A stretch of DNA of 64,000 nt, taken from assembly GCA_964429915.1 (NCBI GenBank), contig CAYSDZ010000011.1, positions 32,170-96,169 of the forward strand. The letters run 5' to 3'. The position numbers and the translations under genes were made by a program. Each line of letters opens with the position of its first letter. The first letter of the stretch is position 1. Source of the stretch: Alteromonas_F sp964429915. Lineage in GTDB: Bacteria > Pseudomonadota > Gammaproteobacteria > Enterobacterales > Alteromonadaceae. Of this stretch, positions 9,087-17,824 are shown in pieces. The notes beneath the pieces are model-generated. The model did no database searches and had not been told where the DNA came from. It saw nothing but the letters and a program-made list of their open reading frames with translations.

Positions 9087-11129
9087 TTATAGGGCTTTGA
9101 ATCTAACCGCAACACCACCACTTGTAGCAAGCGTAACGGTTAACGCATCTGATTGCGTAACGGTTCTTTTTTCAATTTTTAGGTCATAAGGACGGTTTTT
9201 CCAATCCGCTTTTTCTCCGTCTCGATAAATTTGCGCTTCATATCGTTTGTTTTTATCTAAAAAGTCTAAACTGAAGGTTAATGTTCTCGCGTTTTCATCG
9301 GTTAACGCGCCTAAATACCAGTCTTCGCTGTGTTTGTCTTGTCTCGCAAAAGCAACATAGTCACCAATTTCTCCGTCAATCGCCTTACTTTGTTGCCAAT
9401 CAGTAGGTACATCTTTAATAAACTGAAAAGCAGCTAAATTGGCTTCATAATTGCGCGGTAAGTCTGCCGCCATTTGAATAGGGCTGTATATCACCACATA
9501 TAACGCAAGTTGCTTGGCAAGCGTAGTTTGTGGTCGATCGGTATTGTCACCCAAACCATTAAACCCCATGTCAAAAATACCTGGTGTAAAATCCATGGGG
9601 CCTGACAACATGCGAGTGAACGGGAGAATTGCAGTATGTTCAGGAGGGTTGGGAGGAGAGCCCCATGCGTTAAATTCTTGGCCTCTTGCCCCTTCTCGAG
9701 CTATCCAGTTAGGATAAGTTCGGCGTAAGCCAGTGTCTTTAATCGGCTCATGGGTGTTTATGCTTATCTTACGTTTTGCGGCTTCTTTGACACTGTGTAA
9801 ATACTCATTTGCCATAAACTGGCCGTCATGCCATTCGCGACGTGCAATTCCTTTGTCATCGATGCGTTTGATCATCCCTGCGTCGGCAACGTAACCCGTT
9901 TTAACTTGCTGAACGCCATGTTTCTCATACAAGTCGAAGGCATCTGACATTTGATTACGATAATTGGTCACGTTACCTGAGGTTTCATGATGCCCAATCA
10001 ATCGCACACCTTTCTCAAGGCCGTATTGCGTTACTTTTTCTAAGTCAAAGTCGTCATACGCTTGGGTAAAATTAAATACATCACCATTATGGTACCAGTC
10101 TCCATCCCAACCAATATTCCAGCCTTCTACTAACACACCAGAAAAGCCATGTTTTGCTGCAAAATCCATGTAACGCATGGTCTCTTTTGTTGTCGCACCA
10201 TGCTTATCGCCACTCCCCCATGTATTTTCGCGAACATGCATGCCCCACCAAATGCCGACATATTTACCCGGTTTAACCCACGACACATCGCCCAATTTAT
10301 TAGGTTCGTTTAAATTTAAAATAAGGTCAGAATTTAATAAACCCGTCGCTTGTTCACTTATTTGAATAGTTCTCCACGGGGTCGTAAAATCGGTTTTCGT
10401 TTTTACCAAAATACCGTCTGACCAAGGCGTCAAGTCGGCTTTTAATATTCCAGGGCGTGTTTGGTTAAGTGTCATCGCAGCATAGTCAACCAAAGCTGCT
10501 TCGTGAATACTCACATGTACGCCAGATGGCAGTCGAAAGGTAAAAGGGGTATGCGCTCGGTCAATACTTTCAATATCGCTAGTATTATAAACGTACTCAT
10601 AGCGATTCCAGCCCCGAGCAGGGATCCACCATGCGGTCGACTGTTTAGGTTTAGTCACAACAAATTCAGTGAGTTCGTCGGTAATATTTACCTTCTCTAA
10701 ACCTGCTTGCTTGGGTACTTCGTAACGAAAACCTAGCCCGTCATTAAATACTCTTACTCGTAGCGCATACTGATTCGCCTTATCCCTTTGATGAGTAAAG
10801 TGTATTAAGGCTTCATTGTAATGATTATTAACGTATTGGCGTTCTCCCCAAGGTAACTCCCATTGGGTATTGCTTTGGGTTTTTTCCACTTCCTGAATAG
10901 TAAATCCTGCTTCAAAACCCGAGACCGATTTGAACAGCATGCCTAGTTTTGATGACGCAATCACTTCCTCTTGGTTAAAAAACACCTCGTAATGAGGGTG
11001 GAGTTCGTCACCAATATTTATTTTTATTGATTGATCAGGTGAACTAAGCGATACCGTTTTTGCCACTGCTGAAACAGAAGAAATAAGTAAACATGCGGAA
11101 GATAATAGTACGAAAGAAGCTTTTATCAT
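9087..11129 (-). CDS. Periplasmic GH97 alpha-glucosidase (SusB-like)
   Basis: A 680-residue GH97 enzyme with a Sec signal peptide (MIKASFVLLSSACLLISSVSAVA). The N-terminal beta-sandwich is followed by a (beta/alpha)8 barrel with GH97 signatures: VEGWNIGWDGDW, NTHEPIKDTG and ARGQEFNAW. Glu461 (HEP) and Glu485 (QEF) are 24 residues apart, the spacing I recall for the base and acid of inverting SusB, so an inverting, calcium-dependent alpha-glucosidase is expected. It would trim maltodextrins in the periplasm before uptake by the adjacent MFS transporter. A copy of the candidate LacI-type operator lies 66 bases upstream of its start. Confidence 0.92.
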   Translation of the reverse strand: MIKASFVLLSSACLLISSVSAVAKTVSLSSPDQSIKINIGDELHPHYEVFFNQEEVIASSKLGMLFKSVSGFEAGFTIQEVEKTQSNTQWELPWGERQYVNNHYNEALIHFTHQRDKANQYALRVRVFNDGLGFRYEVPKQAGLEKVNITDELTEFVVTKPKQSTAWWIPARGWNRYEYVYNTSDIESIDRAHTPFTFRLPSGVHVSIHEAALVDYAAMTLNQTRPGILKADLTPWSDGILVKTKTDFTTPWRTIQISEQATGLLNSDLILNLNEPNKLGDVSWVKPGKYVGIWWGMHVRENTWGSGDKHGATTKETMRYMDFAAKHGFSGVLVEGWNIGWDGDWYHNGDVFNFTQAYDDFDLEKVTQYGLEKGVRLIGHHETSGNVTNYRNQMSDAFDLYEKHGVQQVKTGYVADAGMIKRIDDKGIARREWHDGQFMANEYLHSVKEAAKRKISINTHEPIKDTGLRRTYPNWIAREGARGQEFNAWGSPPNPPEHTAILPFTRMLSGPMDFTPGIFDMGFNGLGDNTDRPQTTLAKQLALYVVIYSPIQMAADLPRNYEANLAAFQFIKDVPTDWQQSKAIDGEIGDYVAFARQDKHSEDWYLGALTDENARTLTFSLDFLDKNKRYEAQIYRDGEKADWKNRPYDLKIEKRTVTQSDALTVTLATSGGVAVRFKAL

Positions 11130-11194
11130 TGTTATTTAATTCAAAATAAAACGTGAAATTAGTGTAAACGCAGGCGATTGTCAAAGCATCAGCC

Positions 11195-11208
11195 TGCATA
11201 CGTATTCA
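11195..11208. promoter_or_regulatory. Candidate operator of the LacI-type regulator (site 2)
   Basis: TGCATACGTATTCA, palindromic apart from one base pair, repeats 13 bases of site 1 (4176-4188) exactly. It lies upstream of the GH97-MFS unit on the minus strand. Two exact copies in the two short regions that start the catabolic genes make a shared operator likely; the binding protein is inferred. Confidence 0.6.
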
Positions 11209-11241
11209 CACTAAGCCACACAGAAAAAGTAACATTTATCA

Positions 11242-11868
11242 CTACTTAGGCAAAAGTGTTAGGTCAAAAGAAACAGGGATATCCATTGGGATGTAGCCAA
11301 GCCCCGCTAATTCAGTCAGCTTTGCAAAACCCTGAGTAAGGTTAAATTCGCTTCCTTTCAAAATCGTTGGCTTCTTTGACACCACATGAATATGGTCACC
11401 ATTGTTATGAATGGATAGATGCAAAGTGATCGCTTTCGTTTGTCCTGCAAAAGATAAGGACGCAGGTAATTCCACGCTTTCACTTTTAACGGAAAACAAA
11501 TGCGTGGGGATCGATGCTTCTATCGTTGCAATGGATGGGAAATCGGGAATACCAAAAACAAATTTTTGCACGCGTTCATTGCGGATACCAATAGATGTAT
11601 CCAAGGTAGTAAGGTCGATTTGTATTAAAGCCTTACCCTCTTTGGAAACGGTACCCGAAACGCCAGTTATTACGTTGTTTTCAGTGATACTACCGCTAGA
11701 ACTAGCTAATACTTTGGTAGAAAGGTAATCAATTTGCGATGTTTCTGCTACCTTCCAATCAGCATACGCAACGTGCGACATACACATGAGTACGCTTGCT
11801 ATCATTCCACTTGTTAAACCAATAGACCTTATCTTCACAATTATTTTCCTCAATAATGTTACCGTCAC
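11242..11868 (-). CDS. YceI-family periplasmic protein
   Basis: A 208-residue protein of the YceI-like family, whose members form an extended lipocalin-like barrel binding isoprenoids or other lipids. A signal peptide ends near VAYA-DW (about residue 36); the mature part opens WKVAETSQIDYLSTK, typical of YceI. The N-terminal region before the signal core is long, so the true start may be the internal Met at residue 22. Function in the cell is unknown. It is transcribed divergently from mgtE and shares a 155-base upstream region with it. Confidence 0.82.
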   Translation of the reverse strand: MTVTLLRKIIVKIRSIGLTSGMIASVLMCMSHVAYADWKVAETSQIDYLSTKVLASSSGSITENNVITGVSGTVSKEGKALIQIDLTTLDTSIGIRNERVQKFVFGIPDFPSIATIEASIPTHLFSVKSESVELPASLSFAGQTKAITLHLSIHNNGDHIHVVSKKPTILKGSEFNLTQGFAKLTELAGLGYIPMDIPVSFDLTLLPK

Positions 11869-11956
11869 TCAGTATACCTAATCCATTTCAAAATACTCAT
11901 CCCAAAGAGCCAATGAAGTAGATTGGGTAAAAATGTCTGATGTTGTATCTTAAGTA

Positions 11957-11974
11957 TTGACCAAAACAGGTCAA
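11957..11974. promoter_or_regulatory. Perfect inverted repeat before mgtE
   Basis: TTGACC-AAAACA-GGTCAA is a perfect 6-6-6 inverted repeat about 50 bases before the mgtE ATG, in the region shared with the divergent YceI gene. Its left arm resembles a -35 hexamer, so it could be an operator overlapping a promoter. No matching regulator is known to me. Confidence 0.35.
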
Positions 11975-12023
11975 TTCAACTACCCTATTCTCAATTAAAT
12001 TCAATATCTTGCGTGGAGTTGTT

Positions 12024-13385
12024 ATGGCAGAGCCATTGGTATCGAAGCAAGCGCAAAATGAATTAAACAGCATTAACGATGCCTTGTTAGAAGGCCGTTT
12101 CGTTTCGGTAAGAAAAACACTGCATTCCATGCCTCCTTGCGATGTGGCTTTGATATTAGAATCGAGCCCTACACGCACACGTGACGAGCTTTGGGAATTA
12201 ATGGACAGTGACTACCACCCAGATGTGATTGAAGAACTGTCTGAGGAGGTACGCAACGGTATCATTTCAAAAATGATGCCTAGACAGGTTGCCGATGCAC
12301 TCGAAGACATGGATACAGATGACCTTGCAGAAACGCTCAGCTCACTGCCTGACACCGTACTGCAAGACATTCTGCAATCGATGGACGCACAAGATCGACA
12401 ACGTGCAGAACAAGCCTTAGCTTACGGCGAAGAAACCGCTGGCTTTATAATGAACACCGACACGGTAACGTTGCGCTCAGACGTTACCGTGGATGTGGTA
12501 CTTCGTTACCTGCGCCTAAAAGGTGAGCTTCCAGAAAACACAGACACCCTTTACGTTGTTGATAGAAATGACAACCTTGTCGGTTTAGTGCCTGTCGTCA
12601 AGCTTTTGATAGCCGAACCAGAACAAGCGATCAATGAATTGATGGAAGAGGACGCTGAAGCGATCCCTGTAAATATGACCGAAAAAGAAGTCGCTAGCTT
12701 GTTCGAACGTTACGATTGGTTATCTGCTCCTGTGGTAGACGAAAAAAGTCGCTTGGTAGGCCGTATCACCATTGACGATGTCGTTGACATTATTCGCGAA
12801 AATGCTGAACACTCGATGATGAGCATGGCCGGTTTAGATGATGAAGAAGATACCTTTGCACCAGTTTTGCAAAGTACACGTAGACGGTCGATCTGGTTAG
12901 GCGTCAACTTAGTCACCGCATTAATGGCTGCCGCAGTGAGCGACTTATTCGAAGCGACATTGAGTCAATTAGCCGTTTTAGCCATTTTAAATACCATTGT
13001 TCCGAGTATGGGCGGTGTAGCCGGTAATCAAACACTCACCTTGGTGATACGCGGTATGGCCCTAGGGCACGTTAGCCCGGGTAATTCTCGCTGGTTAGTG
13101 AGTAAAGAATTGGCAATAGGCTTTTTAAACGGCGTTATCTGGGCTGTGCTGATCGCCACTGTTATCGCCTTATGGAAGCAAAACCTTGAGCTAGGTTTGA
13201 TCATCGCCTTTGCTATGTTGATGAATATGATTGCAGCTGGGCTCGCTGGAGCAACGTTACCTATTGCAATGAAAAAGCTTAAAATCGATCCTGCACTGGC
13301 AGGCAGTGTTATATTAACAACGATTACCGATGTGGTAGGTATTTTTGCTTTTTTAGGAACCGCAACACTCATACTTGCACGATAG
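12024..13385 (+). CDS. mgtE: Magnesium transporter MgtE
   Basis: A 453-residue MgtE-family channel: an N-terminal helical superfamily domain (about residues 30-130), two CBS domains (about 135-255) and a five-helix membrane domain (about 285-450) containing PSMGGVAGNQT, the pore signature. The cytoplasmic N and CBS domains sense Mg2+ and close the channel. The ATG at 12024 is preferred over an in-frame TTG at 12009 because GGAG lies 5 bases before it. In relatives mgtE often follows ptsO directly; here about 9.7 kb of other genes separate them. Confidence 0.95.
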   Translation: MAEPLVSKQAQNELNSINDALLEGRFVSVRKTLHSMPPCDVALILESSPTRTRDELWELMDSDYHPDVIEELSEEVRNGIISKMMPRQVADALEDMDTDDLAETLSSLPDTVLQDILQSMDAQDRQRAEQALAYGEETAGFIMNTDTVTLRSDVTVDVVLRYLRLKGELPENTDTLYVVDRNDNLVGLVPVVKLLIAEPEQAINELMEEDAEAIPVNMTEKEVASLFERYDWLSAPVVDEKSRLVGRITIDDVVDIIRENAEHSMMSMAGLDDEEDTFAPVLQSTRRRSIWLGVNLVTALMAAAVSDLFEATLSQLAVLAILNTIVPSMGGVAGNQTLTLVIRGMALGHVSPGNSRWLVSKELAIGFLNGVIWAVLIATVIALWKQNLELGLIIAFAMLMNMIAAGLAGATLPIAMKKLKIDPALAGSVILTTITDVVGIFAFLGTATLILAR

Positions 13386-13425
13386 ACGTAAACTATCGGC
13401 AAGTAAAAACAGAGCGGTTTTGGCT

Positions 13426-13845
13426 TTACTTAATGATTTTTAATGAAGGTTTACCAGAAGGACGAGGTCTCTGCTGTGAGTCAGACTCATTTGTTACTCT
13501 CTCTTCTGATTCCGAGTGCTGTTGTTCGGCCTCTACAACAAAAACAGTCCCTGCTCCGTTTTCACGCGCATAAATAGCAGAAACAGCTATGCAGGGAACA
13601 TACAACAACTTTGGCGTGCCGCCAAAACGTGCTTGAAACGACACCGATTCAACATTCATATCGAGATTAACACAGGCGCCCGGACTGATATTCAACACAA
13701 TTTGTCCGTTTTGAACAAACTCTTGCGGAACATCCACCCCATCTACAGTGGCATCAACCACGATATAAGGTGTTAAGCCGTTATCGACAATCCAATCATA
13801 AAATGCACGCAGCAAATAGGGCTGGTTTGAAGTCATGTCGCTCAT
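13426..13845 (-). CDS. sspB: Stringent starvation protein B (ClpXP adaptor)
   Basis: A 139-residue SspB. The folded N-terminal domain (about residues 1-110; PYLLRAFYDWIVDNGLTPYI) binds SsrA-tagged peptides, and a flexible linker leads to the C-terminal ClpX-binding tail PSLKIIK. It delivers ssrA-tagged and other substrates to ClpXP. Its ATG overlaps the sspA stop in ATGA, so the two genes are translated from one message. Confidence 0.96.
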   Translation of the reverse strand: MSDMTSNQPYLLRAFYDWIVDNGLTPYIVVDATVDGVDVPQEFVQNGQIVLNISPGACVNLDMNVESVSFQARFGGTPKLLYVPCIAVSAIYARENGAGTVFVVEAEQQHSESEERVTNESDSQQRPRPSGKPSLKIIK

Positions 13846-14474
13846 AGCGGATTATGAATCTCTCTTTCTTGATCGGTCAACGACGCTTTGAAGGTCGCTC
13901 GTCCAAAAATACGATTCATATAATCGGTAATTTCTTTACTGCCAGCGCCTGACAGCGTAATGCCTAGTGCCGGTAAGCGCCATAAAAGCGGTGCTAAGTA
14001 GCAATCGACCAAACTAAACTCTTCGCTCATGAAAAATGGGTTTTCTGCAAAGATCGGCGCAAGACTTAACAAGGCTTCGCGTAGATCGTTTCTCGCTGAC
14101 TCAACATCGCCTTCGCCTCTAAATATTCGTGACGCTAATGAATACCAATCTTGTTCTATACGGTGCATCATTAGCCTACTTTGTCCACGAGATACGGGAT
14201 ATACAGGCATAAGAGGAGGATGAGGAAAACGCTCATCGAGGTATTCCATAATGATATGCGACTTATAAAGAACGAGCTCTCTATCTACCAAAGTAGGAAC
14301 GGTACCGTAAGGATTTAACTCAAACAACTCCTCAGGCATGCTACCAGGGTCGGTGTAACTAATTTCAACGCCAACGCCTTTCTCTGCAAGTACAATGCGA
14401 ACCTGATGGCTATATATATCTAAAGTGTCTGAGAACAGCGTCATTATTGAACGTTTATTAGTGGCTACCGCCAT
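13842..14474 (-). CDS. sspA: Stringent starvation protein A
   Basis: A 210-residue protein with a glutathione-S-transferase fold (thioredoxin-like N-terminal domain, then helical domain) but no expected GST activity; SspA binds RNA polymerase and affects stationary-phase and acid-stress genes. It begins MAVATNKRSIMTLFSDTLDIYSHQVR, the usual family start. The ATG at 14474 is chosen over a TTG two codons earlier because GGAG lies 8 bases before it. A very strong terminator hairpin of the pet operon ends only 20 bases before this ATG. Confidence 0.95.
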   Translation of the reverse strand: MAVATNKRSIMTLFSDTLDIYSHQVRIVLAEKGVGVEISYTDPGSMPEELFELNPYGTVPTLVDRELVLYKSHIIMEYLDERFPHPPLMPVYPVSRGQSRLMMHRIEQDWYSLASRIFRGEGDVESARNDLREALLSLAPIFAENPFFMSEEFSLVDCYLAPLLWRLPALGITLSGAGSKEITDYMNRIFGRATFKASLTDQEREIHNPL

Positions 14475-14493
14475 GGACAAGTCTCCTAAAGCT

Positions 14494-14521
14494 AAAAAGG
14501 GGGGCCGCTACCCGGCCCCCC
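14494..14521 (-). terminator. Rho-independent terminator between petC and sspA
   Basis: On the minus strand a perfect 9-base-pair stem GGGGGGCCG/CGGCCCCCC (14499-14521) with a 5-base loop is followed directly by TTTTT (14498-14494). It ends the petABC message and stands 20 bases before the sspA start codon. Confidence 0.92.
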
Positions 14522-14548
14522 GACAATATCAAAATTATTTTATTAAAA

Positions 14549-15283
14549 CTAATGTACTTCGCGCCAGTAATCTTTCTTCAACAGGTAAACAAGTACACCA
14601 AATATCAAGATGAATATGAGCACTCGCTTACCCATCTTTTCAGATTCCAATCGGGTAGGTTCACCGGTATATTCAAGAAAGTTTACCAAATCAAGTATGG
14701 CTTGGTCATACTCTTCCGGCGATAACGCTCCATTTCCTTTAGACTCAAGACCGACAAAAGTACTGACCTTCTCTCCGTCAATCATCGTTTCTTCGTACTT
14801 TTTAACAGGTGTTCCTTGAAGTGGCTCCAAGACGTGGGGCATACCCACTTCAGGAAATACTAAATTATTTACTCCGAAAGGACGGCTATCATCCGCATAA
14901 AAAGTGCGTAGATAGGTATAAATCCAATCAGGGCTGCGTACACGTGCCACCAATGTCAAATCAGGAGGAGCAGCACCGAACCATGTTGCTGCTGACTCAG
15001 CTGGCATAGAGCGAGTAATGTAATCAGACACCTTTTCGCCAGTGAACTGCAAATACTGCTGTCCAAGCTCATCTGGGATACCTAAATCCTGAAAGCTCCG
15101 CTGATAGCGCTGATACTGCATGCTGTGACAACCAAGGCAATAATTCATAAACAACTTAGCACCGCGCTGAAGCGAAGGTTTGTCTGATAAGTCAATTTCA
15201 GCGTGATCCAAATGCACATTGCCACCGGCAGCAAAAACCACATTAGGAAGCAAAAAAGCGAGAACTAATACTAACTTTCTCAT
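14549..15283 (-). CDS. petC: Cytochrome c1 of the bc1 complex
   Basis: A 244-residue cytochrome c1. A signal peptide (MRKLVLVLAFLLPNVVFA) precedes the haem-binding motif CLGCH at residues 49-53; the probable methionine ligand region is further on (PEVGMPHVL). One C-terminal transmembrane helix (VLIFILIFGVLVYLL) anchors it to the inner membrane. It passes electrons from the Rieske protein to soluble cytochrome c. Its ATG overlaps the petB stop by 4 bases. Confidence 0.96.
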   Translation of the reverse strand: MRKLVLVLAFLLPNVVFAAGGNVHLDHAEIDLSDKPSLQRGAKLFMNYCLGCHSMQYQRYQRSFQDLGIPDELGQQYLQFTGEKVSDYITRSMPAESAATWFGAAPPDLTLVARVRSPDWIYTYLRTFYADDSRPFGVNNLVFPEVGMPHVLEPLQGTPVKKYEETMIDGEKVSTFVGLESKGNGALSPEEYDQAILDLVNFLEYTGEPTRLESEKMGKRVLIFILIFGVLVYLLKKDYWREVH

Positions 15284-16545
15284 TCTGGGATCCTCGCAGG
15301 TACAGGCTTAGTTTTTTCGTTTTTACTGTAAATAAACAATAAAACAAAGAAGCCGAAATACATGATAGTGGCGATTTGTGATGCTGTAATTTTCCAATTT
15401 TCTTGGGGAGTACCGCCTAAGTAGCCTAAGAAAACAAACACAACAGCAAAAACAAGCAAGTTGATTTTATGGAATCCGCAACGGTAGCGCCACGAACGCA
15501 CATTTCCTCTATCTATCCAAGGTAATGCAAAAAGTGCTGCAATTGCTGCAAACATAGCAATAACACCAAACAGCTTATCTGGCACTGCCTTCAAAATGGC
15601 GTAAAACGGAGTAAAATACCATACAGGGAAAATATGCTCAGGCGTTTTTAAGGGATTAGCAATTTCAAAGTTTGGATGCTCTAAGAATTTTCCACCCATT
15701 TCAGGCGCAAAAAACATGATGTAGCAAAAACCGAGTAGAAACACGCTGAACGCGACCAAATCTTTTACCACGATATGTGGGAAGAAAGGCACGATATCGT
15801 CGGCAATATCATACTTGCCAGTATAATATTCGTGTATTTGGTAAGGCGTTTTTTCACTTTCAGACAAAGAGCCTTTCTTATGCTTGATAGGAATTCCGTC
15901 TGGATTATTTGAGCCCACTTCATGTAGCGCACAGATATGCAGAAATACTAAGATAACAATGACCAGCGGAACCGCTATAACATGTAATGCGAAAAAGCGA
16001 TTCAGCGTTGCACCTGAAATAACATAATCACCTTGGATCCAGATAACTAAATCAGGACCTACAACAGGTATGGCACTGAAGAGCGATACGATAACCTGGG
16101 CACCCCAATAAGACATTTGTCCCCATGGAAGTACATAGCCCATGAAAGCTTCAGCCATCAACGCTAAGTAAATCATCATTCCGAATACCCAGAGCAACTC
16201 TCTGGGTTTTTGATAAGAGCCGTACATCATTCCGCGGAACATGTGTAGATACACAACAATGAAGAACGCAGACGCACCGGTGGAGTGCATGTATCTAATA
16301 ACCCAACCAAAGTCGACTTCGCGCATTATGTATTCTACAGATGCGAAAGCTCCTTCAGCGGTAGGATTATAATTCATGGTCAACCAGACGCCCGTTACGA
16401 TTTGGTTGACCAATACAATGGTTGCAAGGAAACCAAACACGTACCAAAAGTTCATGTTTTTGGGCGCAGGGTATTGAATAGCATGCATGTTAGCCACACG
16501 CATGATTGGCAGACGGTATTCAAACCAGTCGAGTAATTTTTGCAT
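15280..16545 (-). CDS. petB: Cytochrome b of the bc1 complex
   Basis: A 421-residue membrane protein with about eight or nine helices. Paired histidines for the two b haems are seen in RYMHSTGASAFF...YLHMFRG and LHVIAVPL...LHICALHEVG. The Qo-site motif reads PVWYF instead of mitochondrial PEWY, a variant I recall as usual in beta/gammaproteobacteria. It is the quinol-oxidising core of complex III. petA ends 3 bases before its ATG and petC overlaps its end, a tight petABC operon. Confidence 0.97.
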   Translation of the reverse strand: MQKLLDWFEYRLPIMRVANMHAIQYPAPKNMNFWYVFGFLATIVLVNQIVTGVWLTMNYNPTAEGAFASVEYIMREVDFGWVIRYMHSTGASAFFIVVYLHMFRGMMYGSYQKPRELLWVFGMMIYLALMAEAFMGYVLPWGQMSYWGAQVIVSLFSAIPVVGPDLVIWIQGDYVISGATLNRFFALHVIAVPLVIVILVFLHICALHEVGSNNPDGIPIKHKKGSLSESEKTPYQIHEYYTGKYDIADDIVPFFPHIVVKDLVAFSVFLLGFCYIMFFAPEMGGKFLEHPNFEIANPLKTPEHIFPVWYFTPFYAILKAVPDKLFGVIAMFAAIAALFALPWIDRGNVRSWRYRCGFHKINLLVFAVVFVFLGYLGGTPQENWKITASQIATIMYFGFFVLLFIYSKNEKTKPVPARIPE

Positions 16546-16548
16546 GAG

Positions 16549-17181
16549 TTACGCCTCCGCCTCTGAGCCTATGATGACCGTATTGTCATCGACGAAATGA
16601 TAGGGAGGAACAACAAGGTTGAGTGGTGCAGGTACATTTTGAAACACACGGCCAGCCATATCAAACTTAGAGCCATGACACGGACAGAAAAAGCCGTTTT
16701 TCACACCTTCAACGTATTGCTCCATGCCACCGTCTTTTTGATGCTGCGGTGAACAACCCAAATGTGTGCATATTCCTACCAGAATCAAATACTCTTCCTT
16801 CAGCGCTCTGCCTCTATTTTGAGCAAAAGCGGGCTGTTGTTCTGCTTTTGATTCAGGGTCTTTAAGTTGGTCTTCAACCTTTTCTAACTCGGCAAGGATT
16901 TCGGGTGTACGGCGCACTATCCATACAGGTTTGCTTCGCCACATAACGCGCACTAGCTGCCCAGGTTCTATACCACTGATATCGTGCTCAACATCAGCAC
17001 CAGCAGCTTTGGCCTTTGCGCTTGGGTTCCAAGAACCGATAAAAGGTACAGCAGCACCGATAGCACCAACCCCTCCAACAACCGATGTAGCAATCGTTAA
17101 AAACTTACGGCGGTTATTGTTTTCAGGTTGTTCATTAGTATTCGGCGTAGGCTGATTTGCATCTACTGACACATCACTCAT
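16549..17181 (-). CDS. petA: Rieske iron-sulfur subunit of the bc1 complex
   Basis: A 210-residue Rieske protein. The N-terminus has a twin-arginine motif (NRRKFLT) and one hydrophobic anchor, consistent with Tat export. The [2Fe-2S] cluster ligands are in CTHLGC and CPCHGSKFD. It transfers electrons from quinol to cytochrome c1. The second ATG (17181) is chosen because GGAG is 8 bases before it; the ATG two codons earlier is only 2 bases from GGAG. The operon promoter should lie in 17182-17382, after the rpsI terminator. Confidence 0.96.
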   Translation of the reverse strand: MSDVSVDANQPTPNTNEQPENNNRRKFLTIATSVVGGVGAIGAAVPFIGSWNPSAKAKAAGADVEHDISGIEPGQLVRVMWRSKPVWIVRRTPEILAELEKVEDQLKDPESKAEQQPAFAQNRGRALKEEYLILVGICTHLGCSPQHQKDGGMEQYVEGVKNGFFCPCHGSKFDMAGRVFQNVPAPLNLVVPPYHFVDDNTVIIGSEAEA

Positions 17182-17382
17182 CCACATGTCTCCAAAGTTG
17201 GATTGTTCACTTGAATGTTGGATTGTAGTTATTATTACCTAACATTAAGCGAATTTTTATATCACCATAATCGCTATTGAATAATAGTTGAAAACCCCTG
17301 TTAAACACAAGGAATTACAGCTATTTGCTAGTCGCTTTGTTTGATTTAACAACAATATTCGTAACAGAAATTGGACGTACAT

Positions 17383-17408
17383 AAAAAACCCGGCAAATGC
17401 CGGGTTTT
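17383..17408 (-). terminator. Terminator after rpsI
   Basis: On the minus strand the stem CCCGGC/GCCGGG (17389-17404, loop of four) is flanked by A and followed by TTTTTT (17388-17383). It lies 12 bases after the rpsI stop and separates the ribosomal operon from petABC. Confidence 0.9.
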
Positions 17409-17419
17409 GAAGGCGTAAC

Positions 17420-17812
17420 TTAACGTTTTGAAAATTGTGGACGCTTACGCGCTTTGTGAAGACCCACTTTCTTACGTTCAACACGACGAGCATCACGGGT
17501 AACAAACCCAGCTTTGCGTAGAGGAGAGCGAAGCGCTTCATCATACTCCATTAACGCACGAGTAATGCCGTGGCGAATTGCTCCTGCTTGACCACTGATA
17601 CCACCGCCTTTCACAGTGATGTAGAGGTCAAATTTTTCTACCATTTCAACTAACTCTAAAGGCTGACGAACTATCATGCGTGCAGTTTCGCGACCAAAGA
17701 ATTCGTCTAGAGGACGTTTATTTACCGTAATTGTACCTGTACCCGGACGCAAGAAAACACGAGCGGTTGAACTTTTACGACGGCCAGTGCCGTAATATTG
17801 AGTATCTGCCAT
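17420..17812 (-). CDS. rpsI: Ribosomal protein S9 (uS9)
   Basis: A 130-residue S9, full length. It opens QYYGTGRRKSSTARVFLRPG and ends with the basic tail KARKRPQFSKR, whose last residues reach the P-site tRNA in the 30S subunit. It follows rplM by 12 bases in the standard rplM-rpsI operon and is ended by a strong hairpin. Confidence 0.98.
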   Translation of the reverse strand: MADTQYYGTGRRKSSTARVFLRPGTGTITVNKRPLDEFFGRETARMIVRQPLELVEMVEKFDLYITVKGGGISGQAGAIRHGITRALMEYDEALRSPLRKAGFVTRDARRVERKKVGLHKARKRPQFSKR

Positions 17813-17824
17813 GTAATAAGCTCC

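Noticed and set aside
15580..15680. PVWY instead of PEWY in cytochrome b as a defect
   Set aside because: I recall PVWYF as the normal form in many beta/gammaproteobacterial cytochrome b proteins, so it is not unusual here.
17257..17544. 95-codon minus-strand frame crossing the end of rpsI
   Set aside because: It runs through rpsI in another frame and across the rpsI terminator; not plausible as a gene.
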